A stretch of 64,000 bases of DNA from Saturnia japonica (taxonomy: Eukaryota > Arthropoda > Insecta > Lepidoptera > Saturniidae). Shown piece after piece: positions 28,301 to 40,300 of this stretch. The first letter of the stretch is position 1. Every line of letters starts with the position of its first letter. The translations under genes and the position numbers were made by a program. The DNA is taken from assembly GCA_033032175.1 (NCBI GenBank), contig CM065307.1, forward strand, positions 8,494,001 to 8,558,000, in the 5' to 3' direction. The notes under the pieces are model-generated. The model was not told where the DNA came from. It made no database searches and saw only the letters and a program-made list of their open reading frames with translations.

Positions 28301-31300
28301 TGGTTTTACATTGTTAGGTTGTATCTAGCTCAGAGTTTAGCTCTCTTCCTATTCTAGCTAGTTAGTTCTCGATTTCCATCTTGTGTTTTGACTACCAATC
28401 GTTTTATACATCGAATACGAAGATAACAGTAAAACATATTTATGAGATCACATTTTTTAAATAGTAATAAAGTAATGGTTATTTCAACACTACAAGTAGG
28501 TACCTAAAAGTCAGATTTTGTATGTAACTAATCACACAGTATATAAATAATCTCACATAATGTTATGTAGGTAGGTACTCAATCGATAAAAGCCTTATCC
28601 AAGGCAAATAAAGCTCATAAAAGTTACTAAGAAATGGTTTTGTCAAAATATTGATAATATTGTTTGTCTTCAATAGCCATTAATTTTAGTAAAACTGTTA
28701 TTGGTATTATATGTTAGGTATCAGTATAAATATAATTAGACAACCAAGCTGGTTTTGTCTCGATTTGAATGTTTTTTTTTGTAACATTTGTTCACCTTGT
28801 TGTCGTACTAGATAGTTTTTTGTCTCATTGTTCGGTATTTTTAGACTTACAAGTATATAAAAAAATTTTAATTGCACTTCACAAAATAATTAGAGAATGT
28901 GCTTTGGAAAGTCAAATAAATCGCTTAATCATACAATTGCACTCTTGTAGTTTTAAGAATGCAATTTTATAAATCTATATATGTATTGTAAAAATATATT
29001 ATTAACTAGCTGGTACCCGCGACTTCGTCTGCGTATTACTGGATATACGCAGATTGATCTCGGAACACGACAAATCAAAAGAAAATCATAGATGGGGTTG
29101 TCACTGTGTGTATGGTGGACGCGATCCCTACCACTCTGCTATATTATTGCATATGCATCAGCTGATTTCAAACACGACATAGCAAAAAAATCATAGATGG
29201 GTATTTATAAGATAACAGTGGTTAAGTTATGATTTTACCAGGATAAAAAGTACCATCTTTATTATTCCAGGTTATAGACTATCTGTGTGCTAAATTTGAT
29301 CCAAAACCGTTCAGTAGTTTTTGAACGTTGTAGTTTATGAAAAATAGAGATTCTTCTACTGATTTAACGTTTATTGAAGATAAATGTACACTTTTAACAA
29401 GAGACAGGAGCTATCGGAAAAAGATTACAGACAAAAAGGAAATTGTAGGGTTACCAACATAAGAAACCTAAACTCCGTGTAACATTCATAGTTGCCAACA
29501 GTTTTTATGTGATTGAGTAAGAATCATACAAACTTTCACATTTATTATATTTGTAGGATAACACTGGTTAAGCTATAACTGTTACCGGGATTAAAAGTAC
29601 CCTATGTGTTATTCCAGATCATAGACTATCTGTCTGCTAAATTTCATTCAAATCCGTTCAGCCGCTTTCGCATGATTGAGTAACAAACATCCAAACATAC
29701 ACACTTTCACATTTATTATATTAGTAGGATAATCAAACGAACTTACCTTGTACGTGAAGTTAGATTTTAATTGTTTGATATGCATCGTTCCTCGGATTAC
29801 ACGTATGTATTATAATAGGATTTATAGTACCGCGAAATTATGTGTTTCATCGTTACGATTTCAGAGCTAAAATATAAACAAAACTGAACGCACCGAAGCA
29901 CCTCCCACGCGCCAACTGAGCTGTGATTGAGTTTAGAGTTTTTTATTATTATTTTACATTATTAAAGGAATATCCTTTCTGAGATTCATATTGGATCGGG
30001 AGGGATTGTTTAATACTCGAACGATGCATATCACACAATTAAAATCGAATTTCACGTACAAAGTAAGTTCGTTTTATTATTAATTGTGTTTAATGCAACG
30101 TTCTTCGGATTACACGTATACATGACTTGTAGATGTGTAGAGAACATAAATAAACAAAAAGTGATATAATGAGAATCAACACTTTAATCAGTTTTGTTTT
30201 GATATTATGTATTTATATGATATACAACAGTAACCATAATTAACACTAATTAAGTAACATGTTAATTCTTACATTTAAGTGGTAAAAACAGATTATTATA
30301 TTAATGGTTGATTTTCCTAGGGAGGAACCACAAAAATGCCTTTCCTTATCATTTATAATTTTTCTGATACATTTCATAACCAAGCTAAAAGGTGGAAACG
30401 CATAAAATTGTAATTTATTCCATGAAATAGTAAATGCATCAAATAGTAAACGCATCTGTAGCTATTGCTCCTGTATCTTTTTTCCACGACACATAAGTGG
30501 GGCACTTATAGTTATTTCTAATTGAAAAAGATCAATACTTGGCTATCCCAAATATTTTACAATTTTTTCAAAGACAACATCCACGAGTTTGCATTTGCAA
30601 AAACCATTCAATAACCATGGTTTCTTTTGAAGCTATATAAGATGCATAAACAAACAACCTTTTTCCTTCACACCATTCTCAAATACCCTAAACCAGCCTG
30701 TTAATCTGAGCATGTTTAGTGCCCCCCATGCTGTTTACATATGCTATTGCAGTTGAATTATCACAGCGTAACAGTATTTCACATACAAATAGGTCTTTTG
30801 CGAATATTTTTATAGCAAAAGAAGCTGCCTGCAATTCTAAGAAATTCATTTGCAGTGATTTTTCGGATTCACTCCAAGCGCCACTAGCTCTTTTTCTCTC
30901 TCTAGCCCCCATCCTGTTTTTGAGGAATCTTAAAATATTTCTATGGTAAAATAGAAATTTCTAATTGGATTTACTGATAGTGAGATATTCTTTTTCCACC
31001 ACAGTAGCTCAGGAATTATTTTGTTTGGTATAACCATATTCTTATCATAATCATTACCTTTATTCTTAAAGTCTAAGTATTTTGATCTTTCAAATTGTTC
31101 AGTGTGTGCCCAACCATATCCACAGCTGGGCATACTGCATTTAAGCTACCAACCAACCGTGCAAATTCTCTTATGGTGAACTTATTTGTTGTCATGAATG
31201 TCTGTATTTTTTCTTCAAAGCTAGTCTTTTTCCTTTAGGTAATGATACCACCATTTAACAAGAATTTAAAATACATAAAACAAATGGACCGACAAGAATG

Positions 31301-34300
31301 GCTTGGTACAAAATAGCTTTGTTGAATATTTATAATAAATCCGAATGATTCTAAGAGTGTCACTTGTCTTCGTAAGTTTTGTACATATTGATCATAAGAA
31401 TCTCCGATGAGAAGCCAGTCATCAAGATACACCACTAACTGTAATTATTGTAGCAGATTATGAGCCGGTAGCGCAGTGGAAGTTATTTGTAGTAATAAAT
31501 AAAACCAGCATATAAAAGTAAAGAACAGGAAAAAACATATATATAAGGTAGCAAAGATCTTTACACAACAAACAACAGACAACTGTATGACACATACCAA
31601 ATTTAAAATATGGAAGGTACAAATTTATTATAAAAGAGTATCTACTCAACAATTATTGTGTTGTAAGGAATTTTACTATTGGTTTCATTATATTTGTATA
31701 AATATATGGAGCCACATTAAAGCCAAACGGTAAAATATTTAATTCATACTAGCTCTCCCCGTGGCTTCGCTCACGTGGACTACAGAATATCCGCGCGAAC
31801 ATTGCTCCCCCGCACGCGGCTATTTTAAAGACAAAAATGCTTATTTTTGGTGTTCCTTAGAAGATAGATGTATACTCTCCCAGACCTTTTTAATACCTAC
31901 AATTATATAGTACCTACATTAATTTGCTATATCTCTTATGTTTTACTCAACATAAGCCATTTAAGCGCTCGTATTGATTCATCATGACTAATTTTTATTT
32001 ATTTGTGCGGAACCCTAATTATTTTTCTAAAATAAAAGTAGCCTATGTTACTCCCTATTAAATCAGCTATCTATTAGTGAAAGTCTCGTGATAATATATA
32101 TATTGATTAAATAATAGGCAACTTTTAAATTTATAATACTCATAAAAAAGTTCGTGGTTATTAAATTTAATGCAGTCCGCAAATCCTCTAACTTGAAATG
32201 TTCAATATCAATAAAATTACTGATTTGGACAAGGAGCTCAATCAGAAATAACACCCTAAGCTAGAAGTTTCTCAATTTCAGCATGAAAGAATAAAATTCA
32301 GCAAGTGTAGTTGATTGATAGGTTATGTGGCGCTACCTGTACTGAATGAAACAGGGAAAAAGGTATCTTAAACCCTTCAATCCAAGAGAGTATTGTTGGA
32401 TCATTTGTTATACTACTCCACACATGTGAATAAATTCACGTGTATTATTAACTCGTTTTAAATATCAACATTCAATACTATAAGAAGAGTATAATGACTA
32501 ATGACAGTGGGTGCGGCGTTTATGACCTGTTGTAGACTTTTTGTAATAAAGTAAATAAACCATTGACCGTAGAATTAAACCGCTAAGCCATTCTTCAATT
32601 TTGTGACAATATAATATTATAGAGATTTTATTTAAACTTATTTCGATTTCATTATTTATTTAATTGTTAAATAGACCATTTATATTTAAATTCTTTCATA
32701 TATACTTCATTATTACATAAAACAAATGTTGCCGCTATTTATTTTTGTGTAGGGTCTTTAAAAGAATTTAATCTTTGATGATGATATATAGCTTAATAAA
32801 AACGAATATAATCATTATTATCTTCATAGTTTACGTCTGTATTATGTAATTTATTATATGAATATATTATCGACTGTTTTCGCGACTACATGTATCTCCA
32901 TATATACACACTTAACAAAATTATAAGTATTATTATTTACACTGTACGTGTGTAATTTGTAGGTTCACTTTATTTATGATACATTGAATACATGTTGATG
33001 TTTGCGACTATTAACATGTCTACTTAAAATCCAGTTCAACTAAAATATTGGTCAGTTTGGGTCGTCAGGGATTTGTGATATTCCAGGGTGCTTTTCTGTA
33101 AGACAGCATAATTTATGTCAAAAAGAATCCTTTTCTAAATTTCTCATCGGGTTAGAATACCGGGTTTCCACGATAGAATTACTCGTGCCAACGTCAACAG
33201 AAGAAACTTAATAATTTATAGATATTATCATTTTTTTCATTGTCAGCTATAGGGTAAACCGCAATGTGTTACTTTTTTTTGTAAAGAAAATTCTTAAAGA
33301 TTTTCTATCAGCAACTTCTTTTTTGCCTTGTTGTAATTTAATTGTTATTATCATCCTTTGCAAAATTATAAAACATTTTTCTACTGTTTGTTACATTAAA
33401 AATAATAGTACATTATGGTACAAGTGTGTAATGTTGGTGATTACCGCTGAGGCGCCATTGAGACCCGAGCCGTTAGGTGAGGGTCTTAAGAGAGCCGAGG
33501 ACGGTAATCACCAATACACACGTGTATCATACGACGTTTTTCAACACACTTGTGAAGAAAATAATTTAAAAAAATCATTTTATTTAGTACATAAAAAGTT
33601 TATTTAGAGAAACAATTAGTAAATGTACAGTTAGTAAAATTATGTAATTTGAAGCTTTTATGCGCTTATGTCATTGCTCGAATGAATATAATAATTTTCA
33701 ATGATACTCTTTAACTCACTTGTGAATAATAGCAATGAAAAAGTCACAGTTTGATTACAGGTGTCATTATGTGCCTAATTGCGGTGATATTAGAGCCACT
33801 TTATGAGCAAGTGTGTAGAAAAAATATTTATTACATTCCTCAAAGTGTCATAAACTATACAGAATCCTTTTTGACACTGTTATAGTTTTCTACATGTTTT
33901 AATATTCGAAATATCTTTTTTTAGCACTTTACTATTATTACTACAGTAATTACCAACGACTTATATGTGACAGTTTTGGAAAACCTAATAACATAAATAG
34001 TTGTGTAATTAATAAAACATAATCGTCCAACCGGTATACTAGTAGGTATTTGTTATACACGTTATTAATTAAGTCATTAGTAGATGGGTGACGGCGTACT
34101 AGTATTGTAGATTGCAGAGTGCTCAATGAGAATGTTGAATGTGAACTGTATTTTAGGAATGCATCTCTAAACTTGAGTGAGTATCATGGCGCTCTTGCCA
34201 CAATAAAAGTGATTTTATCATCATCATGCCATATCACAGAAAGAATGCATTTTCCATCGAATTTTCAATGTTATTTAAACACACTTTCATCAATAGCATG

Positions 34301-37300
34301 ACGCACATTGAATGCCCGTTTATAATTTAGTAATAAAAAGTAGAATAATTACATTCTGAACGCGCATGCCGTATGTTTGGATTAAAATTACACTCTACAA
34401 CGTTATAAATATTGTTATAACATAAAAATTACTTCTACGAGAACATTAAAGATTCTGCTTAGTACCTACTTTTTATGGTATGCTTTAGAAAAAATTAACA
34501 TAGCTACTGTAACTTCAATTATCATACCAAAAGTTACTAACATTGTGTCTGTTAAAATGCTAATAAAGCGTTTTTAACGATAATTATCTCGACCTATTGT
34601 TAGTACGATGATATTAAATTCAAGTTGCGAACAATTGAATTTTTAAATCGGCATGTGAATTGCCTGTTTGTTAATAATTACCAGCCAACTAATATAATGT
34701 TGCCAAAGATCCTAATTGGGTATTGTTCATGTTCTTAATAAATTAATCAATAAAAGTCTGTGACGTAGATGAGTTATTTACGTGTTTGTACAGAGGCTCC
34801 TAATCTAGAATATAGGATCATAAACATTATTTTTTACAAAACATAAAAACTACAAAAAATGAATGAGAAGGAAAAATTTGCTTTTAAGAGCATAACTACA
34901 CAAAACGGGGTTGAATTTTTAAAATTGCTACTCGTCATTTCTTTTTCCAAATTTATTTGTGGTTCATACTGTGATTGTAATAATGCAACTGCATTATTGT
35001 GTTTACCACGTGGCGTGTGGGCGAACGTGAGCGTCGCAGTATTGTTTGGGAACCCCTGCTTTATGACAGTGAACTTTAGTAGTTATCGAAATTCTTCACA
35101 AAATAAAAACTGAGTATTTTGCATATTTGGTCGAACGCTAAAGGCTTCGCAAAGTCTACGGGTCTTACTTTAAATAATTTTTTTTTTCCTAAATTTTAGA
35201 GGCTTTTATGCAAATTACTTATAAATAAGTAATATGAACATTAATAATAAAAAAAAAAACACATTTTGAACATGTTAATTTATTACAATTTATGTGCTCG
35301 TGTGTTCCGAGCTAAAAATACGCTAGTAAATATTATATCCATAAATAGTACAAGGCGTGAATAGGTTGACAAATCAACACGTATCAAATTTCAAAAGTAT
35401 TCAAAACTTGTTTTGCAGGTTGCCTAAATTATATGGTGAAATGAGTAAGTTAACCTTACTTATTTTTGGTACGGCGCCCTTGAGATTTTTTTGAAGTGAA
35501 AACTTCTTAAACATCGTTGTGATTTGAAAGTCGATGAAACGAAAAAGCGACAGTAAAAAGAGACAGACACATAAATTCATAAGATTTAACGTGGGAGAAA
35601 ATGAGATAAGAAGCATTAAACAGTGTTTCTTATATTCGTTTAAACATAGTGGGAGTTTGGTAAAAGGGTACAAAAGAGGTTTGATGCCACGCAATAATGA
35701 ATTTTATTACCTCATCAAACAGGCACGAAACAAAAACTTTTTAGACGACACTTATGACATTCTGTTACTGATTGATATTATGTTAGGTTACTATATTCGT
35801 AGAAATGTGGTTAGCGGCCTCTGTACAAACAGTATGGGAATAATTTTGAATGATCAATGATGAGAAATTACACCATTTCCAGTTCGTACAGAAGTAACAA
35901 CAGAGGGCGCTAAAATGGGAACTGTAATAAAATGAAATTATGGATTTTGCAAATTACGTTACCAAATTACAAGTTTGTATTTTGTCACAAAAACTCCCTA
36001 GTGGGCGTTAAAATAAAATATGTAAGTTGCAAATTCCAACATTAAAAAAGTAGGTACGATCATTGAAAAGTACGAATTTAGTGTGTATTTGATCATTTTC
36101 TGAATTAAATAACATGGATGTGAAGGGTTTCACTTCTACCACGTGTGAATTGCACACAAGATTTTTTTTTTAATTAGGCTTGTCCAATAAATTTATCATA
36201 AGCTTTAAAATGGCCCCTCTGAAAAGTATCATTTTTGACTTGTCAACGTAAACACGCTTTGTAAGGATATTTAGATTGGGCAATGTGAGTTGTTTATAAT
36301 AATTATTTAAGATCACGCTTAACTATTATGTAGTCATCGATTGCGATTTGTTGAAGTGTACAAAGTATAATATATTGTTGCGTGGGTGCTGTCACACACA
36401 CAGGTACTGTCGATGAGCGATGAACTCCGACGTGCACTGTATTCGTCGGGCGCCTCCGTCGACATGGAGTTGTTGCCGCCAGACCTCATCGGCACTTCGG
36501 AGATATTCACTATGGATCACAGGTATGAGCTACAAGTATCCTGCTTAACTAGTATCGTATGCTGAAACACAATTATATCTACTACAATATCAATACTTAG
36601 TATAAAGTCTCTTCCCGCCATCTTTCCCTCTTTTCGCTTAGATGTTATAACTACGCAACGGATTTTAATGCGGTTTTAACTATAAGTTAGAGATGTGTTA
36701 CGGAAGGTTTGCATTATTAACAATACATTCCAATTAGGAATTTTTTTGAATGGTCGAGAAAATAATTTTCGGGCGCTTACATCGCTTACTCATAAGAGAT
36801 GATACAACAAAATGTATTTTTTTTAAGAATTGTAGTTCTTCAAAAAGCCTAGAGAAAAGTCTGCGATGGTATATGCCTATCTCCTAAGGTTTTAACTCAC
36901 AGTAGGTAATTATTTTTATTTTCAGCATAATAATTAAAAATATTACGTTATTTCTCCAATTCAAGAATTAATCTTTATCCAGATAAATTTGTTACTTAAC
37001 ATGGGCATTTAATTTAGATTAAAATTGTCCTTTATAGTTTGAATGATTGAATGAAAATGAATTACAAATGAATACCGTAGGAGATATCAATAATTCAAAA
37101 TTACGCGCGACCAAAGTAATTCCTCTCAGCAAAACGGTCGCGTTCGGTTAGGCCGGCACTCCCGCACCTATGATGTTTTGCGCATAGTGAGTTAAGCGCA
37201 TTTCTAGTAGCTATGAAGTTACATAATATACCATCACGACTGGTTAGACAGAGGTGTAGTATACCCATAGTTCACCGGGTATGTTGTAGGTCCAATGTAA

Positions 37301-40300
37301 TAGAGGGGGAGCTATTGCCATTAATCGGGCACAAAGCCAAACTCCAAGCTGCTACTGAGAATTTCATAGAAAACCCCAATAACACTTTGCTCGACCTGGG
37401 AATCGAACCTAGGATCTTGAGCATAGTAGTCGCGTTTAGGGCCACTAGGATAATGAGGCAGATGTGAAGATATGAACTATCAATATTAAAACGATAAACT
37501 CTAAATCAGGCTTTTTTAAACACTTTGTAAATTGTATCAATGTGAAGCTGAGGCGAGTCGCCAGTATGCTAATATTATAAACCTCGATAGATTTTTTTTT
37601 TGTTTCTTTGTTTAAACTGTTTTTTGCGATCTGACTTATTCTGGGAGCCTAGAGCCATTTGAGGCGAGATTGTTATTTTTTGTTTGTTAAACTCTTTTTT
37701 TTGCGATCTGACTTATTCTGGGGCCCTATAGCCATTTGAGGCTTTGAGAGCTTCACCAGGCTTGGGGGCCAGTGCGGAAGGCACTTAGCCACGAGAAGTG
37801 AAATGAGCAGAATAAATTTAAAACGGGTTAAACCGTGGGCTACAGCTATTTGTTATTTCTGTACAATTTTAAGAAAGTTCCATTAAACACAGCGACCATT
37901 AAAAAATAAATATTTGCACGTTACTACGTAGTTAGTTAGTACGTAGTGGATGACGGATACTCGAGCTATTTCAAGCTTGCAAAAAACAACAAATTCTTTA
38001 AACAGTGGATTTTGACTTTAAGATTGAAGCGTTACTGAATAAGTGAGTTGGATTAAGTTTGATTATAAAATCGCGATGGTGGTAACAGGGAGAAGCTGTG
38101 CAGCGTGCTACCGGCGCGTGCGCAGGGCTACATGTGGTCGCTAGCGTTCAGCACCAGTCAGAACGGGTTCTCGCTCGCCTCCATGTACCGTAAAATGCAG
38201 CGCGTCGAAAGCCCCGTGCTTCTTGTTATACAAGACACCGATAACAATGTAAGTTTTTTATCAATTTTTACTACCCTATTGTTTTATGCACTATGTTTTC
38301 TTAAAACGAAGAAAAAACAAGCCATATCGTCTTGCTTATCCAATGTCTATCTAGGCCTACTTGTAAGTGACTTGAATAGGCAGAATAATATTATGTTATG
38401 CACCCTTTACCAGACTATTATCATTATGGATCTAAAACTAAATCCAGAGATATGTCGAAAAGTCTGTAGAGTGATTGGTTTATTTAAATTTTTCACTGTG
38501 TAATTCATGGAACGCATTGTCTTCCTGATTTCGGATAAGTACAGTAAGGCAAAGCGGGTATCGAAGCCAATCCCTTGGAAGAGACTACAACAGCTTGTAG
38601 TGTATTTAAATGCATTATATTTTCTAACAAGAGATTACACACGTTGCAACTGCTAAATAAATGAGTACCTAGTAGTGCCTATTTGACGTTTTAAAATGTT
38701 TTTCTTTTAATCTATCTATACCAATAAAATAAAGAGAAAGATTAAAAAAAAATTCACTAACATAAAGCTACAGTATCGGCTAGTATCATAGGCTATATTA
38801 TAATTTGAAAAATTAATTTATTCCCCATAAAAATGTACATCGTTTTACACAAAGAATAAGGCAATACGGGTGCGTCGGCGATGTATGTCGTATAAAATTA
38901 ACACGGGTGAAACCGTAGGGCACAGCTAGTATAATTATATAAGAACGGGTGTAGCTATAACTTTTACATTGGGGGAGGGTCTGGCTTCGTACAAAAGTAA
39001 GCTAGTTGTTGCCCATGACGTCACACCATAAGAAGGAATAACAGTAAGTTTCGATATAATGAATCCATCGGGAAATTAACACACATCATCATCCGTATCA
39101 CAAACAAGTATCTTTTTACTGTATGTGTACTATTTTTGAGTGTGGATGTATAAAGCGGATGTTCGGTGAAAATTAACATATCGCGTAGACTTTAGGCTAC
39201 CTATCCACTGAAGCGGAGCAGAGCTGTTCAAACTTCGAGCAATAAAATTGCATAAGAATCTATTGATTGAAATTTGCTAGAGATGCAATTCTATTGGTTG
39301 AAATTTTCACCGCTCCGCTCCACTTCAGTGGACGGGTAACCTAAGGATGAGAGAGGAGTCCAAACCCTATATAAACCCCTCTCTTATATAGGTCCGTATA
39401 TATAAGATATGTGTATTGCAGGTATTTGGAGCACTGACATCATGCGCTCTGCATCCATCCGAACACTTCTACGGTACCGGCGAGTCGTTTCTGTTCTCGT
39501 TTCAACGTATACAGGAGGAGGGCAGGCGCCACTCGCTTACACAACACGACGGTGCCAAACACAAGGAACTACCCAACCATAAGGATGATCTGAAGAAGGA
39601 TGAAAAAGATGGTGAGTGAAGTATTTATTTCTTTTTTTTTTGTGTTTTTTTACTAATGTTTGATTAGAACCGGTGTAGTCGAAGTAGTAGAAGCTTAGAA
39701 AGAGGATTGGTTGTTAAGCAAATGGTACCTTTGAATTCTTGCAGACAATTCTCAATTTGATGGTGATTTTTAATCATATATATATCATATTATCAGAACG
39801 ACCACGCGTGCCATCAGTGTATTGTTATTTAATGAACAAGTTAACCAATTTAAATAAAATTATACATTTCACTTAGTGTTTATTCATTCTAATAGACACC
39901 TGCCCATTAAAATACAAAGAATGCTCATAGAATAAATTTTAAAAGAAAATTTTTTCTGTATACCTAGTTATAAAATATAAAGTACATGTTATATATATAT
40001 AATATTGTTTATACACAAAAATACGAACATAAATTTTATACAAGAGTAGGTAGTAATACAGTAGTATGTCGAATGTTACAAATACTTATGTAAAATTTAT
40101 TTAATAATAAAATAATTTCAGATGAATCCCCATCGTCGATAACGAAATTCAAATATTGGGGTTGGACTGGCGACAACATGTATTTCATTCGTGGCAGTAA
40201 CGACAACATATCCATCGGCGCTGGCGAGTTAGTATCACAATAAATACACTTTAATTACGTAAAATCTACACAAATTGTAATACCAGTTTGTAGGCCAACA

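Noticed and set aside
34119..35113. Small ORFs in the mtd intron
   Set aside because: Isolated, without splice signals that fit mtd phases, and unlike any known protein.
37330..37460. Possible tRNA gene on the minus strand (perfect B box)
   Set aside because: No cloverleaf with paired acceptor stem could be drawn, and the sequence continues into a 600-bp body shared with another copy. It is better read as a SINE.
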